A DNA stretch of 64,000 bases from Papaver somniferum (GCF_003573695.1 NC_039358.1:194718418-194782417), one strand, 5' to 3'. Counted from the stretch's first letter, positions 44,188 through 55,528 are shown. The notes: a model not told the origin generated them from the sequence alone. Program-made: numbers and translations.

Positions 44188-47100
44188 TTACTGCAGAGAA
44201 TTAAAGAACAGAATCAGTACGACGGAGACTCCAATGATAACTGGAAGAGCGGTAACCAAGTACAACGCACCAAATCCCTGCATGACAATTAGCTAGCCTG
44301 GTTACGTACTCAAAAAGAGCTTTGTCAATGCAGAAAAGTGAAGCTCATAGGTTTAGGATCAGGTGTCGTAACTGGTTTAAAAATGTAGAACACGTGAATA
44401 TAGGACTAGTGAAATTTCAAACTACCACATTAGACCTTGGTTCTAACACTCCCAACAGAAAATATGGAAATAAAAACTAAGGATCACAAAAGTAGAATTT
44501 CCTATTTTTGACGTCAGAGTGATCCTACGTATGACTTCGGTCATGTTCCTGATCAATAATGCTTAACCAGAGTGTACTAGTTTTTAAGAATAGATATAGG
44601 GTGTTTTGGGTCAGCAAAATTTGATTAACATGTCTATGGGGGTATGTTTATGTGGTTGTTCCATTTGGAAAACTGGGGGCATCAATTCACACCCTCTGAG
44701 ATTCGAGTACGCATTAAAACTTGGAAAAAATTGCAAGAAGCCCGAGAGAGGAGATAAGAAAACAAACCACGGCGGCAGGTACGTCTACTTGGTCACCATC
44801 CTCATCATCGTCAATCTCTGCAGCTGTATCCCAGTCAATTTTGAGTCTTTTAGCAGCCACTTTGGGATCAACACCAGTATTAGTTGCCTTGGCATATAGA
44901 GATTTGCTGGGTTTTTTATTTATCGATTGAACCTATTGGACAAAACAAAGTAAGAAAATGAACAATTCTCAAGAAACATAATTTGATTCAGTACACCACC
45001 TCTGAACTCCATGTTTACAGAATCTCTTAGCATTGTTTGTCACATGAGAACATGTATGCACCCCAGAAGATCTGATGGGAACATTGTACAGACCCAGTAC
45101 CCCAATAAGGTTGGCTAACAAATAATGTCATAGATATATCATGTCCCCTAATAAAATGATACTAATAAAACAACTACTAAGGAACTAAATTGTTGCTTCA
45201 GAAAGGGCCGGCATAGTGGTGATTACATTGGCAATGACTTTAGGCCATTCCATTAGGATAAATTTAGGGTAAAGGCAAACTGTAAGAAACGGCCTTTATA
45301 ATGGTTAAGGCACCCAACCATTCTGCACAGCTTTAAAGCATTGAGTGGACATCTTTCAGTATTGAGCTTCTAATGGAAACGGATGGGTATTTCAAACAAT
45401 CAACTAATTTGACATATCCATGCTCTTCCTATATCGTACTAGAGTACTAGTCTACTACCTTATTTTCTCCAGATCTCCGAAGTTTCTCTACATCGTATAT
45501 GTAAACTGAAAAACAAATTAACTAATTAAGCCTTCCCTGGCTCTCGTCCTTTACATTTCAAGACCTCATATCATTTTTATGGAGTATGAGAAGTAGCCCA
45601 TACGATGTAAATTGATATTTACATGGTACTGTTACTACAGGTCTTGCTACTCTTACTTTTGTGGCTAGTCGCTTCCTCATGTGTCATCTTAACAATATCA
45701 GTACCATTTATCTAGGACATCCATCTCCATAACGATAAAATAGACTTCGCAGAGTAAAATAGAAGGCTGCTATTTTGAAATAAAAGTATTTATTAAAGTA
45801 TTTTCTTCTGCAATAATTTGGATATGAGGACATTGAAAATCACACATGTATATAGCGGACCTAAGGATGTACAGGGAACATGCATGGTGTCAACTAATAG
45901 ACAGCAGAACGAAGAAGGACCTAATTCCACATTATAAATATAACATCTACATCTCATTTAACAATTAAGTGGCCTAATAAACTACAATACCTCTACATTA
46001 GGCCAATCAAGCATTTCTTTGGCAAGCATTTGAAGTGCAACACGATTTTCAGGTACTCTTCCTTCATTTACCTATAGTTTCAGAAGCCAATGTTAAACAC
46101 TGGTAAATATAAATGTGTAACTCCAGCTTGAGTGCATGCAGGAAACGGAAATACAGCTAACAAAAGAAATTCTCATGCAGGATATTCGAGATTGATGAGA
46201 CTTCAAGGGCAGAATGTAAATTGTAATCTCATTTCAGATCAAAAGAGCTGGACCCTCCAGGGTATTCTGGATATTTTTCTAAGGCAGTGTGCGGATTATT
46301 TTTCTCTCTCGTTGCATTTTCTAAATCAGAATCATGAAATACGTCTTGCCAGGGCTGGGTACTCAAGACAGATTTATGGTATTGTACTTAGTTTTTCCAG
46401 AGCTTAAATGCAAAAGGATCTAAGTTAAGCCAATGCTAATAATTGTGAGGATTAATCCAAAACTACCAATAGCCACAGCTATCAAATAGATTCCTCCCTC
46501 TTGATTTTCTTAGCGTATATCTGAAGTTAAGGAATGGCTCTATTGCTGCCCTAAATCTTCTATCACTTTTTATTACATACAATAAAAAATGTACGAAACT
46601 GAGAGTAAATAGAAATATTACATAGAAAAAAAAAAAGATAATACCTCATCCAGTGCCTCAGCTAAATCATCCCTAGTTGGAGTATCAGGATCATCGATAC
46701 CGAGCAATCTCCGACGCTCAACTTCTCTTGGGTCTTCAATAGATATGGTTAACTTGATCTACACAATTTTAACAAACACAAGAAGGATATCAATTGCAAC
46801 ATAAATCCTACTGCAATTTCAGTTTGAAAGTACTAGGGGAAACAAATAAATATTACCTCACTAAAGAGCATATCCCTGTTTTTCTTTAGAAGCTCAATCA
46901 CCTTAACATTCCCAAACAAATTCAAAGTTAAATTCAAAATCAAATGAAAAAAAGAAAAGAAAAGAGAAAAATAATTACTTGAGAAAGATAATGTTGGAGG
47001 GAAAAAAAAAAGTGAAGAAGGAAAACCAACTCTTTTGATTTGTTGAATATATTCTAGTTCTTCAGGAGTAGCATCTTGTGGTAGTGGTGGTTGATTATCG

Positions 47101-47333
47101 TCTTCTTGAGTGGTGGAGACACCAAGTTCAGCATTTTCTTTACCAACTAATATTAGAATTTGTCTGGAATTATTTCGTTGGTGGCGGTGGTGGAGAGAAA
47201 GGGTAACTTTTGTTCTGTAATTCAAAGGTAGGTGTTGGAAGAAGAGAAACTGGGATTGAGCAGGAGTAGGAGTAGCAGTGCATGATGAATAAGATGAGGA
47301 AGCCAAAGGCAGTTGAGACAGTCGAAGAGCCAT
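44188..47333 (-). CDS. Y3IP1: Y3IP1, Ycf3-interacting protein 1, chloroplast
   Basis: Six exons with GT-AG introns: 47333-47031, 46901-46857, 46758-46645, 46071-45991, 44932-44768 and 44277-44188, giving 265 residues with no break. The N-terminal 50 or so residues are Ser/Thr/His-rich and look like a chloroplast transit peptide. The conserved core has TPEELEYIQQIKRV, ELLKKNRDMLFSE, SIEDPREVERRRLLGIDDPD and SLYAKATNTGVDPK. The last exon (FGALYLVTALPVIIGVSVV) is a membrane segment ending NSLQ. Y3IP1 helps Ycf3 assemble photosystem I in thylakoid membranes. I recognised the family from memory; exon phases agree throughout. An in-frame ATG 12 codons upstream (47369) exists, but MALRL is the better start. 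No TATA box is evident. Confidence 0.9.
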
Positions 47334-47540
47334 TTGATTCCGAGAGAGAGAGAAGTGAGTCTCACTCACTGCTCTCTTTCTATCTTTACTGAGGAGTGGT
47401 CATTGCCTCTGATTACTGTTCACTATTACATTTTTAAGTTTTTATCCTCACCAGTCACCTAGATTTATTTGACCATTTTCAACCACAACGCAGAAGCAAA
47501 TATGGTCTTAAATTAACCTAGCATTTTTAGCCTTGCGTCA
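47334..47540 (-). promoter_or_regulatory. Proximal promoter and 5' UTR of Y3IP1
   Basis: Only 207 bases separate the start codon from the MULE-A terminal repeat. On the coding strand the last 60 bases before the ATG are purine-rich (GAGAGAGAGAAG), equivalent to a pyrimidine-rich patch on the plus strand. I see no TATA box, which is common for plant photosynthesis genes. Confidence 0.45.
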
Positions 47541-47572
47541 TTAGGTGGGACCCTGAAAGTATTAGGGGCGAC
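47541..47572 (+). repeat. Left terminal inverted repeat of MULE-A copy 2
   Basis: It matches the inverse of 36095-36126 at about 27 of 32 positions and consists of two tandem units, TTAGGTGGGACCCTGAAAG and TTAGGGGCGACCCTGAAAG, 21 bases apart. Confidence 0.7.
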
Positions 47573-47639
47573 CCTGAAAGATAAAAAAGGTCACCAAGCG
47601 TAAAATAAAGCTATCCCTTATCGGCGAATTTTTAAAATG

Positions 47640-47950
47640 ACAATTATACCCTCCATAATCTATAGTTATTTCCATAATCGGATATATTTGTATACACAAT
47701 CGGTAGATGAATCTACAGTTGGTAGATTAATGTGTTTTGTTTTATTTTTTTCAACGAAACCCATAATCGGTAGATTTATAATCGGGTGTATATGTGTACA
47801 CACAATCAATATATATCCTCATAATCGGTAGATTTATAATCGGGTGTATATGTGTACACACAATCGGTAGATATCCTCATAATCGGTAGTGCCGGTATGA
47901 ATAATCGGTAGTTAACTTGTACAATCGGTAGTTTAATCGTATATAGTTGG
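47640..47950. repeat. AATCGGTAG-motif array at the left end of MULE-A copy 2
   Basis: About a dozen forward AATCGG motifs (for example near 47677, 47699, 47766, 47823, 47869, 47880, 47902, 47921) lie within 300 bases. A unit holding TTATAATCGGGTGTATATGT is duplicated at about 47774 and 47833. Here the motifs are mostly in one orientation. Confidence 0.85.
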
Positions 47951-48066
47951 TTTTAGGCAACTTTTTCCTATTGTTTGGTTTTAGTTTTTGGTTTGGTGTG
48001 AGAGAGAGGAAGAAGAGAAAGAAGAAGAAGTGGGAGTTTACCATTTTTCTTAAATCAACAAGAAAT

Positions 48067-48251
48067 ATGGATGTGTACGAAGAAGAAGGTGAAGAACATA
48101 ATGTTGAAGCTAAAGAACCGTATAGAGAAGACGATTTGGGGTATATGTTGAATGATCCAACTTTTGTGGAGAGGAAACCCTAAACGACGCTTTCATGGAG
48201 GAAACCGGAGAATCAACCGAGATCGAAGCTAACGATACATCTAACACACAG
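48067..48251 (+). pseudogene. MULE-A gene exon 1 (copy 2)
   Basis: It starts at the ATG at 48067 with the acidic MDVYEEEGEEHNVEAK. After NDPTFVERKP a stop at 48181 interrupts it, but another frame continues with MEETGESTEIEANDTSNTQ to the donor GTATTG at 48252. The indel near 48180 is the only break in this exon. It joins the 23-codon exon at 48914. Confidence 0.65.
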
Positions 48252-48344
48252 GTATTGTGTTAAGATACTCATAACCCACTTTGTATGCGTTTGTATGAGT
48301 GTTCTAACGAGAAAATTCGAATTTTGCATGCACTGAATGCCATG

Positions 48345-48905
48345 AACTACCCAGTCGGTAGATATATGGTTATATATCTACCGATTATCATTAACTGTGT
48401 AATATATCTCATTAATCGGTAGCACAAAGAACATAGAACTCCACCGATTATGCAAAACCCCAAATTGAAAATTTTCAATTTGGGATAATCGGTAGTTTTG
48501 AAAATTTATATAACTACCGATTGTCAAAGTCGCCCCGAATACAGATATTTCAAAACTTCAATTATTGGTTTGTTACATAATCCATAATCGGTAGATGTTG
48601 ATAATTTTAGACCTCCGATTATTGAGGAAGCCCCAAATTCAAATTCCTCCAAAACTGTTTCTTTTTTAATTCTCCAGATTTCACAATCGGTAGATGAGTT
48701 TTGTTTTTCTACCGATTTAATGTAATTGGTAGTATGAGAATTAAAAATGCTACCGATTATGCACGATTATTAATACAGAAACAAAAAAACTTTCAAAGTA
48801 TTTAATCGGAAGAATATAAACTATATGTTTCCTCCGATTGTGTTTTAATTGGTAGATATGTGGTATCCCTTGCTTCCGATTGTACTGGAATAACTTGTTG
48901 TTATT
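48345..48905. repeat. AATCGGTAG-motif array filling MULE-A intron 1 (copy 2)
   Basis: Facing pairs include AATCGGTAG at 48487-48495 with CTACCGATT at 48524-48532, and similar pairs near 48354-48388, 48415-48450, 48588-48620, 48686-48720, 48724-48760 and 48804-48840. Almost the whole intron consists of such pairs 18-30 bases apart. Confidence 0.9.
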
Positions 48906-48913
48906 GTTTGTAG

Positions 48914-50440
48914 GCTATTGTAACGGTGGACGATGAATTTTATTTGAGGCCGGATACTTCTCAACACTATGCAAACGATTTGGTATACTCATGACTTCTC
49001 TTTTTTATTCTTCAAATATTATATGTTAAATGCTTATTCTTATAATGTTTGTTTTGTTATATGCGCATTTAGTCATTTGGAAGTAAGAAGGAGGCAAAGG
49101 AATGGCTTATGAACAAGGCAAAGGAGAAGGTGTGTGTGGTAGTTCAGAACCCTTGTGTGAAGGATATTCGGTTTGAAATGGCATGTGAGCGAGGTGGGGT
49201 GAAAAAGAGTCACCAAGGTAAGAATAATAAGTATGTAAGGAAGACGGAGAGGAAGAAATACCAAACTCATACAAAGAAGATTGGATGCCCATTTAAGATT
49301 GTCTTCTATAAGCCCGATGGTAGGGAAGGTAAAGAGTGTAAGATGTCTAAAGTTGTTAATGGTTGTCACAACCACGATGATCTGGATATTCTTATTGGAC
49401 ATGTAATGGTTGCGAAGTTAAAACCACATGAAATGGATACGGTGAAGTCTATAAGGATTTGTAAAGCGAGTGCGATCTTAAGTAAGATTAAGAAGGACGA
49501 CCCCGACAACCTTTCATCTTTGTCTACGATCAAGGCGTCCCTAGCAATGATCAAAAGGACGGAATGGGATGGTAGAACGGTTATGCAACAATCGGAGTGG
49601 TTAGCGGAGTTACATAACTACATGTTGCGAACAGAAGAAAAGGATGGTAAAGTGGTATGTATTTTCTTGGCACATCCTGAAATGATCCAATTGGCACAAT
49701 GCTTTCATCAAATTTTGTTGATAGATGCAACTTATAGGACAAACAAATACAACATCCGTTGTTGAACATTGCTTGTCATACTTCGGACAAAAACACGTTT
49801 ACGATTGCATGGGGTTTAATGGATCATGAGAATAATGTGAGTTTCATTTGGATGTTGGAGACATTCAGGTCCATTTATAACGGTGATAATTTTCCAAGGG
49901 TTATTGTAACGGATAACGATCAAACCTTAATGCATGCAATATTGGTAGTGTTTCCGGAAGCCCGAAACTTTCAATGTACGTGGCACATTCAAAACAACCT
50001 CAAATCCAATTGCCATCATCATTTCCAAGATAAAAAACCAAGAAAGGGTGCCAAGAGGTCGAAGGAGGAGGATGAGCGCATTAATAAATTAACCGTGGAA
50101 GAACAAGAGGAAGAAAAAAGGTTATTTGATGAAAAATGGAAGGAGGATAGAATGATTTGGAAAGCATTCATGAAAGCATGGGACAAGATCGTTTGGTCGA
50201 AGATCGAGGAAATTTACGAAACTAATTTGAAGAAATTTGAGGATGAATATGGCACGGATTACCCAAAACCGATTGAGTATTGTAAAAAACAATGATTACC
50301 GATTAAGGAGAGGTTTGTGTTTGCATGGACATATGAATATCGTAACTTCAAGAACCAGGCGACAAGCATTGCGGAAGGGTCTCATGGACGATTAAAGAAA
50401 ATATTAATTGGTAGTCAAAATGGAGTTGTGTCGATCCAAG
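48914..50440 (+). pseudogene. MULE-A transposase, exons 2 and 3 (copy 2)
   Basis: Exon 2 is 48914-48982; exon 3 starts at 49073 after AG and includes the FAR1-like part (FGSKKEAKEWLMNKAKE, GCPFKIVFYKPDG, NGCHNHDD), the first catalytic Asp (LIDATYRTNKY) and, after a frame change near 49755, the second (VTDNDQTLM). The C-x-W-H motif is intact here (FQCTWHIQNNL). A TGG-to-TGA change at 50293 stops the frame. The sequence after it keeps the third catalytic Glu (TSIAEGSHGR). The SWIM finger and OTU are deleted. Confidence 0.88.
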
Positions 50441-50444
50441 AAGA

Positions 50445-50635
50445 AAATACTTACAAATTGTTGGGTCGAAAAGCTTAAGTGGCTAGTGTCAAAGATCCTC
50501 TTTTGTATCGTTATGTAATCATTTACCCCTTTCTGGACAAGTCGGAAACGATCGTGAACTTGTTGGAGTGATCTTTGCTTTGGATTTCCATACTTTCGCA
50601 CAAATTGGCTATATACCCTCCCCGAAAATATTTTT
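50445..50635 (-). pseudogene. Remnant of the MULE-A SANT-like gene (copy 2)
   Basis: On the minus strand it reads RKYGNPKQRSLQQVHDRFRL and VQKGVNDYITIQKRIF, the same block as 32000-31850 in copy 1, followed by the same donor GTAAGTATTTT at 50450-50440. The first third of the gene is missing. Confidence 0.8.
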
Positions 50636-50656
50636 CTCTGAAATCATCAAATTCTT

Positions 50657-50735
50657 AATCGGTTGATATACACTTAGATATATAAACCGATTCCAAACAA
50701 TTGGTTTTCTCGACTGTTACACATAAACCGATTCT
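50657..50735. repeat. AATCGGTT/AACCGATT motifs of MULE-C
   Basis: AATCGGTT at 50657-50664 faces AACCGATT at 50685-50692, and another AACCGATT lies near 50726. They stand in the position of intron 1, just before the exon at about 50765, as in MULE-A, but the two bases after AATCGG are TT instead of TAG. Confidence 0.6.
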
Positions 50736-50764
50736 GGATCCTTAACTTATTGATAAATGATGTA

Positions 50765-51990
50765 GATTGTTGAAGTGTTCGACGAAGATCAACCCGAACC
50801 GTATCTTAAATGGACCCTGATACCTCTGCCCACTATTATACTGATTTGATATGAAAACATAGGGACGATGCAAAGCAATAATTTGTGGACAATAGCATAG
50901 AGATAAAATGCACATTAGTTATAGGTCGTCATTCAAGCCGTACCCGTTTAGAAATTGTTTGCGGGAGAGTTGGAAAGCATGAAAGTCACGGGGCAGAGGA
51001 CAGACTGTGCGTGAAGAAGACGATTAGAGAAGACATGACTAAACCAAAGAAGTATGGCTGCCCATTTAAAATTATAGTTAATAGACCCAACAATGTATAC
51101 AAGCTCTCTAAAGTGATGAATGGTTGTCATAATCATGATGATCCGGTATCTCTTATTGGATATTCTGTCGTTTGTGGGTTGAAACCACATCAATTGGAAA
51201 CGGTAAAGTCGATGAAAGCTTGTAAACCAAGTGACATCCTTAAGAATATTATGGAGAATGATAAGAATAACTTGTCCTTGAGGAAAATTTACACGGCCAT
51301 ATCATCCTTAAGGAGAAGGGCATCTGATGGTAGAGCAATTGTGGAACAGTCTAAGTGGTTAGCCGATCAACACGGATACACAATGAGAAATGAGGTATTG
51401 GAAGGCAAAATGATCGTATTTTCTTAGTGCATCCGGAGATGATCAAGTTGGCCCAATGCTTCTATCAAGTTCTGTTGATAGATTGTACGTACAAGACAAA
51501 CAAGTATAACATGTCGTTGTTAAACATTCCATTCCACACTTCCGATAAGCAAACTTTAACGGTGGCATGGGGAATTATGGATAATTAAAATGATATGATT
51601 TTTACTTGGATGTTAGAGACCTTGAAGGAGATATACTGTGGTGATAAAACTCCCGGGGTCGTGGTAACGGATAAGGACCAAGCACTAATGAATATCATAG
51701 GGTTAGTTTTCCCTGACGCTAAGCATTTTCTTTGCACATGACACATATAATGCAATATTAGTAGTAATTGTAAGTGTCATATCCAAAATACAAATCCACA
51801 GAAAGGCATCACTCGTGGGAAGGTTGAAGATGAGAATCTTTAGAAATTAACTCCGGAGGAATGAGAGAATTAAAAGAAGAGACAGATGGCACACTCAATG
51901 TCTGAGGTGGAGTTCAAATCTTATTTGGAGAGTTTCATTGGGATTCAGAAAAAGGATTATGAGAAATGTATGGTTTATTGCTTGAAGGAA
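50765..51990 (+). pseudogene. MULE-C transposase
   Basis: A short exon-like piece (IVEVFDEDQPEPYL) precedes the frame at 50885-51427 with FAR1-like blocks (YGCPFKIIVNRPNN, MNGCHNHDDP) and AEQ/WLADQHGY. After a frame change at about 51425 the core continues: LIDCTYKTNKYNM with the first Asp, VVTDKDQALM with the second, then LCT-stop-HI where Trp is expected. Several stops follow. Identity to MULE-A is roughly half by eye. It is inactive. Confidence 0.8.
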
Positions 51991-52006
51991 TTGTTGGAAC
52001 CGTTGT

Positions 52007-52489
52007 TGATGGTGGTTTTTAGTTCAAGGGCTAAAATCGTAAACCCTGTATTTAATGCGATGTCATCCTGTAAAGGAACAGAAGCCATTTAAAAGCAATG
52101 AGTGCTTAAGCCTCTTCGCTCAATATGTATTGAGCAATTCAATATATTTGTATATATGAAATTTACCTAGAATGGTGCGTGCAATAGCAATCCCAAAAAT
52201 TTCTGTGAATTTTATCTTCCACCAGCATTATTCACTAATGCATGACTTGCCTAGTATTTTCCTATGCTATGTTCCCAGCCGAACTCTCAATATTGATATG
52301 ACATGACGATTAAATGTTCACTCTCAGCTGAGTAGCATGAATCTCCCGAAGTGTCAATATTGAGATCTGCATGGAAGTACTCACACAGGATGCATCACTC
52401 TCTGACAAAGAGAATTTTGTATCGATGTACTTTTAAGTTAGCTCGATCGAACACGCTTAAATTCCTTAGGCAAAATCAAGAATGTTAAT
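52007..52489 (+). mobile_element. Gypsy LTR fragment, same family as 3602-5870
   Basis: It starts TGATGGTGGTTTTTAGTTCA and follows the same order of phrases as 3602-4000 (GGGCTAAAAT, AGCAATCCCA...TGTGAATTT, TGCATGACTTGCC, CATGACGATTAA). It inserted in MULE-C and is cut at the right by a copia LTR. Confidence 0.65.
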
Positions 52490-53970
52490 TGAAAAAGCGG
52501 GGGTCTAACAACACCACCCAATATTTCGCTTAGTAATCTGTATGGACAAACTCGAATATACTTTCAAGAGAATCAACAAGACTCAATCAATTAAAAGTAT
52601 ATCAACGAGTTTATATCTCTCTCTTGTTTGATTTACTCAAGCAGATCCTGCGAGTTCTAATCAAATACGAGGAATAACTTGGACGGTACCAAAGACCAAT
52701 GTCCAAGGATCAATCAATGACAATCAACAACCAAAGGTTGGATTATACTAAATAATGATCTAACGCACAACCTTTATTATTTCAATTATAAAGATAAACA
52801 ATATAATGCGAAAACTGAAATAACACAGACACCAGAAATTTTGTTAACGAGGAAACCGCAAATGCATAAAAACCCCGGGACCTAGTCCAGATTAAATACA
52901 CACTGTATTAAGCCGCTATAGACACTAGCCTACTCCAAGCTAACTTCGAACTGGACTATAGTTGAACCCCAATCAGTCTCCCACTGATCCAAGGTACAGT
53001 TGTACTCCCTACGCCTCTGATCCCAGCAGGATATTGCACACTTGATTCCCTTAGATGATCTCACCCACAACTAAGAGTTGCTACGACCCAAAATCGCAGG
53101 CTTTAACAATAAACAAATCTGTCTCACACAGACAAGTCTATCAAAGGATCAATCTGTCTCCCACAGAAAAACCCTAAAAGTTTTTGTTCCGTCTTTTGAT
53201 AATAACCAAGGTGAACAGGAACCAATTGATAATCCGGTCTTATATTCCCGAAGAACAGTCTAGATTAATCAATCACCTCACAACAATCTTAATCGTATGG
53301 TAGAGAAACAAGATATCGTGGAATCACAAACGATGAGATGAAGGTATTTGTGATTACTTTTTATATCTTGCCTATCGGAGATCTCTCACGATCTCAAGCC
53401 AATCAATATGATTGTACTGTTACGATAGAAGATGCAATATCAGATCACACAACTACGATAAAAGTAGTATCGGTCTGGCTTCACAATCCCAATGAAGTCT
53501 TTAAGTCGTTAACCTGGTTTTAGAAGAAGAAAACCCAAGGTTAAAGGAGAATCGACTCTAGCACGCAAACTAGTATCACACGTAAGGTGTGGGGATTAGT
53601 TTTGCACAATACTATATATCTCCTTTATATAGCCTTTCAAATCAGGATTTTGCCTTAGTTACAAAGCAATCAATATTCATCGTTAGATGAAAACCTGATT
53701 TAGATTCAAGCTAATATTTCTCAACCATTAGATCGAAAACTTATCTTGTCATACACAAATGACTGTACGCTTCTAGGTTTGTTAACCTCACCCAAACGTG
53801 TACATTGTTGGTTCAACAATAGTCTACCCAAAGAGGTTAACCATATGAGCGTTTCATACCAACCATGTTCTTCTTCACCATAACTAGTTCAATTGACTCA
53901 AATGAACTAGTTAAGAGAGTTGTTCAATTGCAGGGAAATCTTATGTAACTACACAAGACACAATTGAAGC
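52490..53970 (-). mobile_element. Truncated copia LTR, minus orientation
   Basis: Its right end on the minus strand is CCCCCGCTTTTTCA, as in the solo LTR at 23971-26347. It matches that LTR up to about 53970, so the first 0.8-0.9 kb of the LTR is missing. It abuts a plus-oriented LTR of the same family. Confidence 0.8.
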
Positions 53971-53974
53971 AAAC

Positions 53975-55514
53975 CTGATTAAGGAATGCTAAATGCAAAC
54001 CGTGGCTATATAGTTCATGAACCGATTCGAGTGAATCAAATCGTTTTTGCTTTGATTGTGTCTTGTGTAGTTACATAAGATTTCCTTGCAATTAAAAAAC
54101 TTAGTTCATTTGAGTCATTTGAACTAGTTACGGTGAAGAAGAACATGGTTGATATGAAAGTGCTCATATGGCTAACCATTTGGTTAACTATTATTGAACC
54201 AACAAATGTTCATGTTTGGGTACGGTTACATAAACCCAAAATAGTACATTTCATTTGTGTATAACAAGATAAGTTTTCGATCCAACGATTGAAAGATATT
54301 AGCTTGAATCTAATCAGGTTTTCATCTAACGGTGAATATTGAATGCTTTGTTACCAAGCTAACATTGATTGCAAACCCTGATTTGAAAGACTATATAAGG
54401 GAGAACTCTAGCAACTGGGAAACCTAATCCCCACATTTCATGTGTGATACTAGTTGTATTAGATAGAGTCGATTCTCCTTTAACCTTTGGTTTCTTCTTA
54501 AAAACCAGGTTAACGACTTCATTGGGATTGTGAAGCCAGACCGATACTACTTTCCCGTAGTTGTGTGATCTGATCTTGCTGATTGTACCATTTTGAGTAC
54601 AATCATAACGATTGTCTTGAGATCTTTATCTCCGATAGGAAATATAGAAAAGTAGTCACAACATCTTCGTTTCATCGTTTGTGATTCCACAATATCTTCT
54701 TTCGCCGCGTCGATTAAGATTATTGTGAGATGATTGATAATACTAGGCTTTTCTTCGGGAATATAAGTCCGGGTTATCAATTGGTTCATGTTCACCTTGA
54801 TGTATCAAAAGACGGAACAAAACTTGTAGGTTTATATATGGGAGACAGATTTATCTATTCTGTATACTTTTCTGTGTGATATAGATTTGTTTATTAAAGT
54901 CTCCGACTTTGGGTCGTAGTACTCTTAGTTGTGGGTGAGATCATCTAAGGGAATCAAGTGCGTAGTATCCTGCTGGCATCAGAGACGTAAGGAGCGGAAC
55001 TGTACCTTGAATCAGTGTGAGATTGATTGGGGTTCAACTACAGTCCAGACCGAAGTTAGTTTATAGTAGGCTAGTGTCTGTAGCGGCTTAATATAGTGTG
55101 GTGTTGAATCTGGACTAGGTCCCGAGGTTTTTCTGCATTTGCGGTTTCCTCGTTAACAAAATTCTGGTGTCTGTGTTATTTCTATTCCGCATTATATTTT
55201 TTATATAATTGAAATATCATAGGTTGTGCGTTTGAATCAATCAATTGGAAATCCGACCTTTGGTTGTTGATTGAAATTGATTGATCCTTGAATATTGGTC
55301 TTTGGTACCGTTCAAGTGATTTCTCTTGTATTCAATTAGACTCGCAGATTTCTATTTGCTTAAGAAAGAATTGAATCGAGAAAGAGAGATAAAACTCTTT
55401 GATATACTTTTTGTAGATTGAGCCTTGTAGATTCTCTTAAAAGTATATTGGAGTTTGTCCATACAGATTACTAAGCGAAATATTGGGTGTGGTTGTTGTA
55501 CCCCCGCTTTTTCA
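53975..55514 (+). mobile_element. Truncated copia 5' LTR, plus orientation
   Basis: It matches the same LTR family, ends GTACCCCCGCTTTTTCA at 55514, and is followed by a primer site, so it is the 5' LTR of the copia element that continues to the window end. The first part is missing. A TATA box (GACTATATAAGG) lies near 54392. Its identity to the adjacent inverted LTR is roughly 80-85% by eye. Confidence 0.85.
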
Positions 55515-55516
55515 AT

Positions 55517-55528
55517 TGATATCAGAGC
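55517..55528 (+). other. Primer binding site (initiator Met tRNA type)
   Basis: TGATATCAGAGC follows the LTR end at 55514 after two bases. It differs at one position from the standard copia site TGGTATCAGAGC. Confidence 0.8.

Larger units (their letters stand above)
47541..50635 (+). mobile_element. MULE-A copy 2, left end intact, internally deleted, right end lost
   Basis: It has the left terminal repeat (47541-47572), motif array, exon 1, motif-filled intron 1, exon 2, and transposase to about 50440. There it jumps directly into the SANT-like gene (minus), so the SWIM, AT-hook, OTU and array region is deleted. Sequence beyond 50635 belongs to MULE-C. Copy 1 supplies the missing right half. 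Confidence 0.85.
50636..52006 (+). mobile_element. MULE-C, a related MULE fragment
   Basis: The sequence holds an intron-like motif region (50657-50735), a short exon, and a transposase diverged from MULE-A over its whole length. It is cut at 52006 by a gypsy LTR fragment. Both ends are missing. Confidence 0.7.

Noticed and set aside
5900..47540. MULE-A copies 1 and 2 as the two ends of one composite transposon carrying Y3IP1
   Set aside because: Both copies lie in the same orientation and each holds overlapping transposase sequence, so they are two separate copies; there is no sign of a joint target duplication.
52490..55514. A recent perfect palindrome from inverted duplication
   Set aside because: The arms differ too much by eye; two separate LTR insertions or an old rearrangement fit better.
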